NCBI GenBank assembly: GCA_963974475.1
Contig: CAXBCR010000013.1
Coordinates: 20,818-84,817, forward strand
Reading direction: 5' to 3'
Length of the DNA stretch: 64,000 bases
Origin: CAJXZP01 sp963974475
GTDB lineage: Bacteria; Bacteroidota; Bacteroidia; Flavobacteriales_G; Salibacteraceae
Below, piece after piece: positions 9,201-17,129 of the stretch. A model generated the notes under the pieces. It saw only the letters and a program-made list of their open reading frames with translations, did not search any database and was not told the origin of the DNA. Every line of letters begins with the position of its first letter. Position 1 is the first letter of the stretch. Both the position numbers and the translations under genes were made by a program.

Positions 9201-9896
9201 AGGAACAGAATTTACGGTGGCATTTGAAATATAATTCATTCGATGATTCGACTGCCCTTCCGTATCTTCAGGAGTAGCATCTGGCGCAATAGGCTCCAAA
9301 AATTTCACCATCGGATGAGTTGCCAAAGCACGTACCCTACTTTTAGCTATCGTTAAGGTAGTTAACTGAGAAAACTCATAATGGCCACTTACTTTGGCAC
9401 CATATTCACGGTAAATGGCATCCATTTTTGCCGCGTCTATTCCTTCTTGATTTTGGACTACCAAAGTAACTTTGCTGCCCTTCATGGCATGCTCAGGATA
9501 AGATTCTGTAGCCACTTGGTAACTCATTTTAAATTCGGGCAGAATTAAATACACCCCATCAATATTTAACGCACTAAGCGATGTGAGATTTGTACCCTTT
9601 TTGATTCTGGCTTGAAAGGAAGAACTTGGAACGTAATCCATTAAAACCACACCGTTTTCCAACAATTGCTTTTTCTGTGCATTGGTAGGTAAGTTTTGAA
9701 AATGAACATACACGTAATATTCAGAATTGTAAAGCGAAATACTTAAATCCGATTCTTGAATTTGGTCAATATTCGGTTTCAAAACATAATTACCCGATTT
9801 TAATTGCAACGTATTTCCTGCCTCCGCGAAAAAATTAAGTCCAACCAAACAAATGGTCAACATAATGGAAATTGTTCTCTGTAGCCTTGCTTTCAT
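6282..9896 (-). CDS. Secreted subtilisin-like (S8) protease with FN3, MAM-like and T9SS sorting domains
   Basis: A 1204-residue exported serine protease, counted from the ATG at 9896; the longer option begins at a GTG 7 codons upstream. Order: signal peptide (1-27); N-terminal pro-region (to about 210); subtilase domain with catalytic Asp244 (IAIGDDGELG), His270 (SHGDHVSG), oxyanion Asn358 (SAGNSG) and Ser438 (NTGTSMAAPG); a beta domain to about 635; two Ig/FN3-like domains (640-800); a CARDB-like stretch (815-925); a MAM-like domain (935-1110); and a C-terminal type IX secretion type A sorting domain (from IFPNPSTGKFTLKV at about 1127 to the terminal IIIK). T9SS cargo is moved to the outside and anchored or released. 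Expected role: extracellular proteolysis. The following lipoprotein may be cotranscribed. Confidence 0.93.
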   Translation of the reverse strand: MKARLQRTISIMLTICLVGLNFFAEAGNTLQLKSGNYVLKPNIDQIQESDLSISLYNSEYYVYVHFQNLPTNAQKKQLLENGVVLMDYVPSSSFQARIKKGTNLTSLSALNIDGVYLILPEFKMSYQVATESYPEHAMKGSKVTLVVQNQEGIDAAKMDAIYREYGAKVSGHYEFSQLTTLTIAKSRVRALATHPMVKFLEPIAPDATPEDTEGQSNHRMNYISNATVNSVPYNGAGVWIAIGDDGELGPHIDYTGRMDQSSVGASSGSHGDHVSGIMMGAGNVDPDGRGMAWGANIKVYDVWDAVNSTPTSYVNPGVVVTSTSYGNGCNAGYTTFAQTADRQVRTMPNLMHVFSAGNSGTSDCGYGAGNGWGNITGGIKAGKNVLAVGNVTVTDGLAASSSRGPASDGRIKPDICANGTQVYSCFPNNQYVNNTGTSMAAPGVSGSYGALVQAYKELNNNITPPSALVKAAMLNTADDLGNVGPDFKFGWGRLNARKVVDVFKDQTFIVDSISQGGANSHSITVPAGVKQIKIMVYWNDYEGSTSSVLALVNNLDMTVTDPSATVFQPYILNSAANAASLNSPATHGVDSVNNMEQVVIDNPAMGSYSVQISGSAIPQGPQTYYVIYEFITDEIVVTYPIGGEGFVPGQSERIRWDAVKGTNTFTAEYSTDNGSTWNVISNSIGASNRSYSFTVPNVVTGKARVKISRNGVSGQSILPFSIIGVPTNLNVTSSCPNSFTLDWNAVAGATSYEVSMLGAKYMDSVMTVTTNTATITGVDASKGHWVSVKAKTTDAIGKRAIAIQKLTGVWNCSLANDIGISQAKNASNVFFNCSNMGDSEVSVLIKNGGTTSKTNVNLSYQYNSGTVVSETYNGVINPGDSVSFSFSQTIAIPSTAGQYPLIIWQDQPDDNVYNDTLNDLINVFEGASQTLPYTEDFESFSRCATTSDCGVTVCNLTNGWTNATSDDVDFRANTGGTPSNGTGPDMDYFPGNAGGTYLYIESSGDCAEMEGQVFSPCFDFTDNYNPMAKIWYHMRGSDMGDLHFDVLADGEWNMDVISAISGDQGALWQEATIDLTAFAAKQNVVIRFRAVTGSGWRSDIAIDSFGIEELAPLGTLDESGEFSDLAIFPNPSTGKFTLKVAKDNNNPVSLTIMDMKGIKVYEKSLVTTKRNFQEDFDLSSLSKGVYILNLSSNEKVRQVRIIIK

Positions 9897-9917
9897 TTTT
9901 TTTCTTTTGATAAGCAC

Positions 9918-9928
9918 GCAAAATACAA
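9918..9928 (-). promoter_or_regulatory. Recurrent TTGTATTTTGC element upstream of the S8 protease
   Basis: The 11-mer TTGTATTTTGC (minus strand) lies 21 bp before the S8 protease ATG. It resembles the Bacteroidota -7 element TAnnTTTG with one base fewer in the spacer. The identical 11-mer occurs at 17095-17105 and 21234-21244, before two other exported-protein genes. No convincing -33 element is seen. Confidence 0.35.
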
Positions 9929-10167
9929 GATAACCAACGATTTCGAAAATCTAATATCGCCAATTGGAATCAATCTAAACCACTTAAATATTATCACAAT
10001 ACGCTGTTAATCAATTAAATAATTTTAATTCTGCGATAATACAGTTTTGAAGTTTGTACGAATTACTGTTAACAACCGTTAAAAATGAAACCCTATTGAA
10101 ACTAAAATTAAAGAACTCACGTAAGGTTATTCAAGAAATTAAATAACATCAATTAAAACGATATATC

Positions 10168-10314
10168 ATGTCAAATTCAAATAATTCACTTACCGATAAA
10201 ATTAAGAATCAAATAAAAATTCGTTTGGACCATAAAACCATTATTACATTAAAGGATATGACCAAATATGAATACTGGAAAAACTTATATCCACAGGCAG
10301 TAATAATTTCATAG
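10168..10314 (+). CDS. 48-residue protein, tiny paralogue A
   Basis: A short reading frame starting at ATG 10168 and ending TAG 10314. The 29 residues running from IKIRLD to LYPQA align without gaps to the same stretch of the next small gene (10390-10545): 10 identities, mostly conservative changes elsewhere, and an almost invariant end (YWKNLYPQA against FWKSVYPQA). Such protein-level similarity between adjacent frames argues that both are real genes. No signal peptide or membrane segment; basic, with a predicted beta-beta-helix feel. Function unknown. A strong intrinsic terminator follows 34 bp after the stop. Confidence 0.65.
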   Translation: MSNSNNSLTDKIKNQIKIRLDHKTIITLKDMTKYEYWKNLYPQAVIIS

Positions 10315-10347
10315 TAAGCGATTGCAAAATCGTATGTTTTAGTTATA

Positions 10348-10377
10348 ACAGCCTCACTTCGGTGAGACTGTTTTTTT
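10348..10377 (+). terminator. Intrinsic terminator between the two tiny paralogues
   Basis: Stem ACAGCCTCAC / GTGAGACTGT with a TTCG tetraloop and one mismatch, followed directly by seven T. It lies between the 48-aa gene and the 51-aa gene, whose ATG follows 13 bp later, so it either ends the first transcript or acts as an attenuator for the second. Confidence 0.9.
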
Positions 10378-10389
10378 AAACCTTTCGAT

Positions 10390-10545
10390 ATGAAAACAAA
10401 AAAAAACAAAACACTTAAGGAGATTATTAAAGTCAAAATTGACAATAATATCGTCTTTAACGTAAAATCTATATCCGATTTTAAATTTTGGAAATCTGTA
10501 TATCCGCAAGCAGCTATTGTGGATTATGCAATTCAAACCGTCTAG
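10390..10545 (+). CDS. 51-residue protein, tiny paralogue B
   Basis: ATG 10390 to TAG 10545. It opens with a Lys-rich lead (MKTKKNKTLKEI) and then the shared core IKVKID...FWKSVYPQA, aligned gap-free to paralogue A, with an extra tail (DYAIQTV). The aromatic pair before W, the WK dipeptide and YPQA are the best-conserved points. No known family is recognised. The start lies only 13 bp after a terminator, so expression needs read-through or a promoter inside the preceding gene. A second terminator follows. Confidence 0.65.
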   Translation: MKTKKNKTLKEIIKVKIDNNIVFNVKSISDFKFWKSVYPQAAIVDYAIQTV

Positions 10546-10569
10546 TTTTAGGGTTATGTTTAGGTAAAG

Positions 10570-10603
10570 GGGTTGTCAATGAGGATTGACAACCCTTTAT
10601 TTT
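10570..10603 (+). terminator. Intrinsic terminator after tiny paralogue B
   Basis: Perfect 11-bp stem GGGTTGTCAAT / ATTGACAACCC with a GAGG loop, followed by TTTATTTTG. An overlapping weaker hairpin (CCCTTTATTTTG with CAAAACAAAGGG, to 10618) would compete with it. It sits between this gene and the convergent yaaA. Confidence 0.8.
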
Positions 10604-10627
10604 GTCCAAAACAAAGGGTTTGGAGGT

Positions 10628-11419
10628 TTACGCTTTACTAGCATTAAAAGGCTGGTCTCTGGTAAAAACCAGTTCATTTCCGCTACTTAATAGATCATTG
10701 TACTGATACCCTTCGGCTGAAAATTGTATTAGATCATTGGGATTATCAATTTGCTCGGTAATCATCCATCTTGCCATCAATCCACGCGCCTTTTTAGCAA
10801 AAAATGAAATAACTTTATACTCGCCATTTTTAAAATCTTTAAAAATGGGTGTTTTCACCTCATAGTTAATTCCATTTTTATTAGCGGCTTTAAAATATTC
10901 ATTAGAAGCTAAGTTCACCACAACTTTGTGGGAATGATTTTCTAATTCTTTATTAATTTCATTTGAAATTTTATCCCCCCAAAATTCATAGAGATTCTTT
11001 TTACGGGCAACAGGTAATTTTGTTCCCATTTCTAGTCGGTACGCCTGTATTGCATCCATCGGTTTTAAAAAACCATATAAACCAGATAAAATTCGAAGAT
11101 TTTTTTGAGCGAAATCAATATTTTCATCTGTAAAAGAGTACGGGTCCAATCCTAAATAGACTTCACCTTTAAACATAAATACAGCTTGACGAACAACATC
11201 AGATGATGGTTCAGGCACCCACATTTGATACCGTTGAAAATTTAGGTCTGCCAATTTTTCGCTTAGCGACATTAACGCTCCAATCTTTTTTCTAGAAAAA
11301 GCCCGCAGCTTTTTAATCAACCTTTCTGGTTCAGAAATAAAGATAGGCTCTGTGGTATAGGCAGAAGGCACCTCTGTTTCAAAATCAAGTGTTTTTGCTG
11401 GAGAAATAAGTGTAATCAT
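10628..11419 (-). CDS. yaaA: Peroxide stress protein YaaA (DUF328)
   Basis: A cytoplasmic protein of 263 residues from the UPF0246/YaaA family, which in E. coli limits peroxide damage by lowering free intracellular iron and binds DNA. The start MITLISPAKTLDFE is the family hallmark. Other family points are SRKKIGALMSLSEKLADLNFQRY and the middle GVYLGLDPYSFTDENIDFAQ-like segment and the late GLMARWMITEQIDNPNDL. The ATG at 11419 is preferred: the only upstream alternative is a TTG inside the predicted promoter. Stand-alone gene, convergent with the small paralogues. Confidence 0.93.
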   Translation of the reverse strand: MITLISPAKTLDFETEVPSAYTTEPIFISEPERLIKKLRAFSRKKIGALMSLSEKLADLNFQRYQMWVPEPSSDVVRQAVFMFKGEVYLGLDPYSFTDENIDFAQKNLRILSGLYGFLKPMDAIQAYRLEMGTKLPVARKKNLYEFWGDKISNEINKELENHSHKVVVNLASNEYFKAANKNGINYEVKTPIFKDFKNGEYKVISFFAKKARGLMARWMITEQIDNPNDLIQFSAEGYQYNDLLSSGNELVFTRDQPFNASKA

Positions 11420-11437
11420 TAACCGATTTTTAGAAAT

Positions 11438-11467
11438 CAAATGTATCCAATTGAATTCAAAAACAAA
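11438..11467 (-). promoter_or_regulatory. Promoter of yaaA (TTTG-N18-TACATTTG)
   Basis: On the minus strand TTTG (11467-11464) is followed after 18 bp by TACATTTG (11445-11438), an exact match to the Bacteroidota consensus TTTG-N17-23-TAnnTTTG. The ATG is 18 bp further on. It overlaps the alternative upstream TTG start and so supports the 11419 start. Confidence 0.7.
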
Positions 11468-11528
11468 CGAGAATCAACCGTTCGATTCATCAAATTTATC
11501 AATAGCTTTATTATTGTTTATTTGCACC

Positions 11529-12656
11529 ATGAATAGCACCAAACCATACTGTTTAATGCCATGGATTCATTTTCATGTAGGAGATGACGGAATTGCCAAA
11601 GCCTGTTGTGTGGCTAACATTCCCTTTGGTGACGTGAATACTGACAGTTTTGAAGAAATATGGAATGGGACAAAAATCAATCAACTTCGTAGTCAATTCA
11701 AAAAAGGAATTTTAGATAAAAGATGTGCGCATTGTTATAAACTTGAAGTTTCGGGTGGTAAAAGCATTCGCCAAGAAACGTTTGAAAAGTATCCGAAGGT
11801 TAATATAGATAACCTACCAATTGCAAATCCCATTTATTTTGACATTCGATTTTCTAATGTGTGTAATTTAAAATGCCGAACTTGTTGGCATGGTGCTAGC
11901 TCCTCTTGGTTTGAAGATGCAAAAGCATTAGGTACGAACAAAGGCGAAAAAGCAGTCATCAAAAATGTACATGATTTTCATACATTTATCCACAAATTAG
12001 GTCCATCTTTACTGAACGCCAAAGAAATATACTTGGCTGGTGGTGAACCGTTAGTGACTGAAGAACATTACCTTTTACTCAACTGGTTGATTTCACATAA
12101 AGCGACAAAAATGAAGTTGCGATACAATACCAATTTCACCAAATTAAACTATAAAAACACTTCTGTTTTAGCCCTTTGGAAACACTTTGAATCGGTAGAA
12201 ATTTTGGCTAGCATTGATGCCACTAAAGATTTGGGCAACTATATTAGGAGTGGCATGGAATGGAAAAAAATCGTAGAGAATCATAGCAAAATAAAAAATC
12301 TACCAAACATCCATTTTCAGTTTTCACCCACTATTTCTGTTTTAAATGTGAATGAATTACCTACGCTAATTAACGAGGGAATGACTCTGAATATGATAAC
12401 GGAAGAGGATATTTATATCAATATCCTAGAACGACCTATTCATTACAATATTCAAATCTTTTCGCCACAGGAAAAATTGGCCATTAGCAGAAATCTCTTG
12501 CGCTTTTTGAACAACACTAACTCCACAAAACTCCAATCTCAAATCCACGAAATTCTGACGTATATGAACGCAATAGACCAATCTAAACATTGGTCTAAAT
12601 TTGAACAGCAAAACAAAAGACTGGACCTTTTAAGATCGGAAAAAATGCCTTGTTAA
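11529..12656 (+). CDS. Radical SAM protein with N-terminal SPASM/twitch-like cysteines
   Basis: A 375-residue radical SAM enzyme. The [4Fe-4S]-binding CxxxCxxC motif is CNLKCRTC at Cys112, Cys116 and Cys119. Unusually, the auxiliary-cluster (SPASM/twitch-like) cysteines come first: Cys8, Cys26-Cys27, and CAHC at 66-69 around the typical EEIWNG segment. The later LAGGEPLV is the radical SAM GGE motif that contacts SAM. The architecture matches Bacteroidota 'twitch domain-containing radical SAM' proteins; the substrate is unknown. I chose the ATG at 11529; the longer frame begins with TTG. The last 4 bp overlap the convergent DUF4301 gene. Confidence 0.88.
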   Translation: MNSTKPYCLMPWIHFHVGDDGIAKACCVANIPFGDVNTDSFEEIWNGTKINQLRSQFKKGILDKRCAHCYKLEVSGGKSIRQETFEKYPKVNIDNLPIANPIYFDIRFSNVCNLKCRTCWHGASSSWFEDAKALGTNKGEKAVIKNVHDFHTFIHKLGPSLLNAKEIYLAGGEPLVTEEHYLLLNWLISHKATKMKLRYNTNFTKLNYKNTSVLALWKHFESVEILASIDATKDLGNYIRSGMEWKKIVENHSKIKNLPNIHFQFSPTISVLNVNELPTLINEGMTLNMITEEDIYINILERPIHYNIQIFSPQEKLAISRNLLRFLNNTNSTKLQSQIHEILTYMNAIDQSKHWSKFEQQNKRLDLLRSEKMPC

Positions 12657-14083
12657 CTTAATCCAGAATGTGATTTTTGCAATAAATCATTCACAGTTTT
12701 CACAGGATGGAAGGTAGATACCGGGACTTCTACAAAAACGGTTAACCAATTTGCCATTGCTCCATTCCAAAGTCCTGGATGTTCCAAAACTTTAATCTCC
12801 TCGCCTCTGTAGGATTTGTTGGAAACAAAAAAAGTGGTAGGGTCAATAAATTCTAATAGGTCAAATTTATTACCATCATAATCCTTCATCCCGCAAACTA
12901 AATCCACCGGATTAAAATGAGAAGCTTCTTTTAAAATGGCGTCCATTTCTGGATTATTCATATCCATTTGCGCGCTTTCTACAATTTGCACCGAATTATT
13001 TACCCAAAAGGGGCCTCCACCTGCTTTGCCTTCATTTTTAACCATTCCGCATACACGAATAGGTCTATTAAGTGCTTTTCTAATAGCCGAAGCGTTTGCT
13101 TCCACTTGAGTGTTTAGCTCACTTTTAATAAAGGATACCATTTCATGCAAACGCATATCAGATACTATACAAGCTTCTAATTCACGAAGGATTTCAAAGA
13201 CGGTGTGTTGTAAATTTACGAGCAAAGCACCTAGCATTTTTTTGTAATCTATTATTTCAGATTGAAATTCGGTACGGACCACATTATCAATGTTTTTAAT
13301 AAAAACGATATCCGTAGTTTGCGCGTTCAAATTATGAATCAAAGAACCATGGCCACCCGGACGCAATAGGATTTGATTATCCTCATTTCTAACCATTTCT
13401 CCATTCTTATTAATCGCCACGGTATCTGAGCTTTTGGCTTGAGTAGAAAAACTAATGTTAAATTTAGTTTCAAAACGCTTCTCCAAAAGCGGAACTACAT
13501 GAGACAAATGATTCTTCACCAACACTTTATGCTCAGGGGAAATCGTAAAATGAAAATTGGATTCTCCTTGCTGATTGATGTACTTCACACCCTCCACTAA
13601 TTGTTCGTCAATTGCTTTTCTCACCTCTTCACCATAAGAATGAAAGCTGATTAATGCTTTAGGTAATTGTCCGTAATTCAACCCCTGTTCCGATAAAACG
13701 GCATTAATTTTAGCTTGATTTGAAGTCAACTTTAATTTAGAAAGCTCTTCATAAAACGCAAAATCCGTAATTCGATTTAAAAATTCTTCCACCAATAATG
13801 GGTTGGACTCTGGATCAAAAAGATGTTTGAACATACGCGTTGCCGCACCGGAAGCCGGAGTAAACCTAGAAACAGTTTTATTTTTGGTCAGCGTATCAAA
13901 ATCATGGATGAGCGCTTTTTTTTGTTTATCTGAAACGCGCTTAATCCCTTCATCTATGGTACAAGCACCCTTAATTTGAAGCGGTGCCGGACCTTCCCTT
14001 AAGTCATTTAATTGCCCGGCTATGGTTTCTTTTTCAATGCCAGCTTGTGCTAATAATTGTAAATCGCTTTTTGTTAAGTTCAT
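12653..14083 (-). CDS. DUF4301 family protein
   Basis: A cytoplasmic protein of 476 residues matching the DUF4301 family of Bacteroidota. Conserved-looking points are SRFTPASGAATRMFKHL at about 72-88, LLRPGGHGSLIHNLN at about 230-244, and VCGMVKNEGKAGGGPFW near 345. The first and second resemble nucleotidyltransferase-like (sugar-phosphate/UDP-sugar pyrophosphorylase) signature loops, so a nucleotidyltransferase-related fold is possible but unproven. It is only 3 bp downstream of the TonB-like gene, suggesting co-transcription, and its 3' end overlaps the convergent radical SAM gene by 4 bp. Confidence 0.85.
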   Translation of the reverse strand: MNLTKSDLQLLAQAGIEKETIAGQLNDLREGPAPLQIKGACTIDEGIKRVSDKQKKALIHDFDTLTKNKTVSRFTPASGAATRMFKHLFDPESNPLLVEEFLNRITDFAFYEELSKLKLTSNQAKINAVLSEQGLNYGQLPKALISFHSYGEEVRKAIDEQLVEGVKYINQQGESNFHFTISPEHKVLVKNHLSHVVPLLEKRFETKFNISFSTQAKSSDTVAINKNGEMVRNEDNQILLRPGGHGSLIHNLNAQTTDIVFIKNIDNVVRTEFQSEIIDYKKMLGALLVNLQHTVFEILRELEACIVSDMRLHEMVSFIKSELNTQVEANASAIRKALNRPIRVCGMVKNEGKAGGGPFWVNNSVQIVESAQMDMNNPEMDAILKEASHFNPVDLVCGMKDYDGNKFDLLEFIDPTTFFVSNKSYRGEEIKVLEHPGLWNGAMANWLTVFVEVPVSTFHPVKTVNDLLQKSHSGLS

Positions 14084-14086
14084 GCT

Positions 14087-14851
14087 TTATTGGTCTATAA
14101 ATCTGTAGGTAATACTTCCCATTTGAATTTTGGAAGCAGATGATTTGGAATTAAATCGGGTATTTTTTGCCCCCGATAGAGCCGCATCCAATAAACAAGG
14201 ATCGGTTGTTTTGGACGATTCTTTATCCACTTTAGCCGAAACCACCTTACCTTGCTGGTTCACGGCTATATTTACCACTACCAATCCACCATACTGACAC
14301 ATGTAAACAGGTACATTTAAATGAGTGTCATACCTGTTTTTTAGTTTGTACGTGATATTGGTGTTCCCTTCAAACACAGATTCGGAACGAGGAGCTTGTG
14401 ATGCGACTTTTTCCAATTCTTTATTTTCTTTGGAAGAGAGCATTTTAGCAACTTCTTCGGGAGAATACCCATAACCTGCGTCTCTTTGTTCTTGAATAAC
14501 TTCTTGTTCCAATTCCTTTAATTCCCTTTCTAGTTGCTCGTCAAACGATTCTTTGCTCGCCTTACTAGGTTCTTTGTTGAATTCGTTATAATCGCCCTTT
14601 TTTACTTCATTTGGGGCAGCTTCATTCTTTCCTTTATTTGAATTATTGTCAATTATTTTCTGTGTTGTAGCTGCTTCTTTTTGGTCTTCATCAGGGAGAA
14701 TTGTTTCTTCAGGAAAATCTATCACCAATAAGGATTCTTTTTCGGCCACCTTATCTGGGATATGGACATAGGTGGCACTCAATAAAAATAAAAAATGGAA
14801 AATTAACGTACCTAAAAGCCCAAATTTGTACCGATCTAAAAACCTTAACAT
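14087..14851 (-). CDS. TonB-like energy transducer / TonB C-terminal domain protein
   Basis: A 254-residue protein with one N-terminal membrane helix (FGLLGTLIFHFLFLLSATYV at 11-30), a long acidic, Lys/Glu/Gln-rich periplasmic linker (35-160), and a C-terminal TonB-like domain (GGLVVVNIAVNQQGKVVSAKV, then CLLDAALSGAKNTRFN). TonB couples the proton motive force to outer-membrane receptors, but no exbB, exbD or receptor lies nearby. Two Cys flank the C-terminal domain. It sits between the WG-repeat gene (30 bp upstream) and DUF4301 (3 bp downstream). The general TonB/AgmX-type fold is fairly sure; its partner is not. Confidence 0.75.
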   Translation of the reverse strand: MLRFLDRYKFGLLGTLIFHFLFLLSATYVHIPDKVAEKESLLVIDFPEETILPDEDQKEAATTQKIIDNNSNKGKNEAAPNEVKKGDYNEFNKEPSKASKESFDEQLERELKELEQEVIQEQRDAGYGYSPEEVAKMLSSKENKELEKVASQAPRSESVFEGNTNITYKLKNRYDTHLNVPVYMCQYGGLVVVNIAVNQQGKVVSAKVDKESSKTTDPCLLDAALSGAKNTRFNSKSSASKIQMGSITYRFIDQ

Positions 14852-14881
14852 GTAGCTTTTTTATACAGAAATAGAATGAAT

Positions 14882-16978
14882 CTATTCTTCTTTGTAAATA
14901 ACTGTTCCGGTGTTTAACCAGAATATCTCAGATTTATTATCTTTTTCGAAAGTAATTACCCCTTCCACATCTCTATTTAATCCGGTATAATTCACAGGAA
15001 CAATAGTATCGTTCAGCAGGTTTAAAATTCCATTCAACCCACCTTTTTCTACCAATACAAAATTAGCGTCCAGTAATTCAATTTTGTCGTAACCAAAAGG
15101 AATTATTATTTCATCATTCGTATTTATTAATGCCTTTGAAGAATCATTCTCTACTACTGCAAAACCTTGTTCAAAATTATAGGCGTAGGTGTATTTGTAA
15201 GGAATTGTCAATTTAATATCCACGTTGGCAAATCCCCATAAACCGGTTTTATTAATTGGCGTTAAATCCAAGTCATAATAACCCACATCGGCAAAAATAG
15301 CGGGATAGACTCGTTTACCATTCACATCAATAATACCCGCTTTTCCTTTGGATTTAATACGAGCATATCCATTTTTGAATGCGCTATAATTCAAGGTAGT
15401 TTCATTAAAATCAAATTTTTCATTGATGGCCACTTTTCCTTTTTCATTGATATACTGATATTTATCTCCTATTACTGCGATAGCTCTTTTGGATGAAAAA
15501 GCGCTAATAGCGTCATAGTCAAACGGCATCAAGGTATCTCCACTAAAAGAAAGCATTCCGTATTTATCCCCATATTTTGCTACACATTGATTACTATCCG
15601 GAATAAGCCATTCGTAAATGGTAGGTAGTAGGAGTTCGCCTGTTTCATTTACAATTCCATAAAAACCATCCTTTTTTACGATGCCTTTATTATTCTTAAA
15701 ATCAAATGCTGATTCATAAATAAATGGAATTTTTTCGATGCCATTTTCATCAAAATATCCAAATTTCCCGTTTAATCCCGCATATATTAACCCTTGGGAA
15801 TAGGCGCCTATTTCATCATACATAATTGGAACGATGGTATCTCCTAAATAATTCATCACCCCCATTTTACCTCCAGATTCTACCACTGCAAGATTATTTG
15901 AAAATGAACGTGCATCTTCAAACATGTGACGGTCCACTACTCCATGTTTATCAATAAATACTGCCATGCCAAAAAAGCCAACTAATGCTTTCCCTTCTGA
16001 AAAGGAAGAAACCCAATTAAACTTAGGTTTAATTTTCCAGACCCCATTGGTATCAACATAGCCCCAAACATTTCCTTTTCGAGCTGGAATAAAAGTAGTA
16101 TTAGATAAAAGTAAGTCTTCCTTTAAGGATTCATACTCCGGATAATCTGGATAATCAATTATAAATTCAGAAATAGCCGCTGGAGTATATTTACTGGTTT
16201 TATACTTAAACAAATACTTCCATGCCTCTGCTAAATGTTTGTTGTTAGGATTTTCCTTAATAAATTTTTCGTATGCCTCTGGCTTCCCGCTTTTTGTATA
16301 TAAATCGTATACTACATTCTGCGCCTCCTCGGTATATGGATTGTTGGGTCTATTAATAATAAATTGTTGATAGCTAGCTGCATCCCCCTCTTTCGTAAGT
16401 TTTTGATACTCCACAAGTTGGAACTTCTTTTTTGCAGCCTCAAAATCCAAAGCCTTTGGATATTTTTCCATATACTGTGCATAAACTTCGCTTGTGTTTA
16501 CCTCCATCGCATTTTTAAAAGCTAAATGGTTTCTCATTTTTTGCGCTTCTTCCACATCGTCACCGTTGGGATGTTCATCCACATACGCTTGATACCCTTC
16601 AACCGTATTTAGTTCATTGGCTCGCTCAAAGAAATAAACAGCAAGAACTACTCTTTGTCTCCTAATGGATGCCGCTGTAACGTTTAAACCTGTTAAGTCC
16701 ACAAGTTCTTTGTCGGAAGTAATTTTAAAGGCCTCATCGCAGATTAAAATAAATTTAAAGGCGGTATCTACATTGAAAAAAGGGCTTTTCTCGGCCGAAT
16801 AAATCTTACTTAAGCCAAATGCAGAACCTGCAGGTTCTTTTTCCAGCGTTTTCTCAAAGTATTCTTTAGCCTTAAAATAATCTTTTTCTAAAAGTGCTTC
16901 GAATCCTTTTTCCAACTTACCAGCAAATGCAGATACAGAAAATAAAAAAACAAATAGAAAACTAATATAATTGCGCAT
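14882..16978 (-). CDS. Exported TPR + WG-repeat protein
   Basis: A 698-residue exported protein. The signal peptide MRNYISFLFVFLFSVSAFAG is followed by a helical TPR-like part (20-290) with repeated YxxYxxxxPN units (EKYPKAL, INRPNNPYTEEAQNV, KENPNNKHLAEAW, DYPDYPEYESL). Residues 300-690 are tandem WG repeats of about 45 residues (NVWGYVDTNGVWKIKPKFN, GKFGYFDENGIEKIPFIYE, GFYGIVNETGELLLPTIYE, GLWGFANVDIKLTIPYKY). WG repeats are common in Bacteroidota surface and periplasmic proteins and probably mediate binding; no activity is known. On the minus strand a -7 element TATGTTTG (17007-17000) lies 21 bp before the ATG. Confidence 0.85.
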   Translation of the reverse strand: MRNYISFLFVFLFSVSAFAGKLEKGFEALLEKDYFKAKEYFEKTLEKEPAGSAFGLSKIYSAEKSPFFNVDTAFKFILICDEAFKITSDKELVDLTGLNVTAASIRRQRVVLAVYFFERANELNTVEGYQAYVDEHPNGDDVEEAQKMRNHLAFKNAMEVNTSEVYAQYMEKYPKALDFEAAKKKFQLVEYQKLTKEGDAASYQQFIINRPNNPYTEEAQNVVYDLYTKSGKPEAYEKFIKENPNNKHLAEAWKYLFKYKTSKYTPAAISEFIIDYPDYPEYESLKEDLLLSNTTFIPARKGNVWGYVDTNGVWKIKPKFNWVSSFSEGKALVGFFGMAVFIDKHGVVDRHMFEDARSFSNNLAVVESGGKMGVMNYLGDTIVPIMYDEIGAYSQGLIYAGLNGKFGYFDENGIEKIPFIYESAFDFKNNKGIVKKDGFYGIVNETGELLLPTIYEWLIPDSNQCVAKYGDKYGMLSFSGDTLMPFDYDAISAFSSKRAIAVIGDKYQYINEKGKVAINEKFDFNETTLNYSAFKNGYARIKSKGKAGIIDVNGKRVYPAIFADVGYYDLDLTPINKTGLWGFANVDIKLTIPYKYTYAYNFEQGFAVVENDSSKALINTNDEIIIPFGYDKIELLDANFVLVEKGGLNGILNLLNDTIVPVNYTGLNRDVEGVITFEKDNKSEIFWLNTGTVIYKEE

Positions 16979-16999
16979 GTAATCTCGTTTTAGGTGTTA

Positions 17000-17007
17000 C
17001 AAACATA
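17000..17007 (-). promoter_or_regulatory. -7 element of the WG-repeat gene
   Basis: TATGTTTG on the minus strand, an exact TAnnTTTG match 21 bp before the ATG at 16978. No clear -33 TTTG is seen at 17-23 bp. Confidence 0.4.
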
Positions 17008-17094
17008 AAAAATTCGAATGTTTTTCACCTCCTATTCCACTAACAATTAATAAACAAAATAGGGCTTAAACTGCCATTCAATTTCTATAAGTAT

Positions 17095-17105
17095 TTGTAT
17101 TTTGC
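17095..17105 (+). promoter_or_regulatory. TTGTATTTTGC element upstream of the metallophosphoesterase
   Basis: Exact copy of the 11-mer also found before the S8 protease and the S41-like protease genes; here 24 bp before the ATG at 17130. Probable -7 region of a housekeeping promoter, one base shorter than TAnnTTTG. Confidence 0.35.
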
Positions 17106-17129
17106 CGTTACAATTTGAGATTAAACAAA

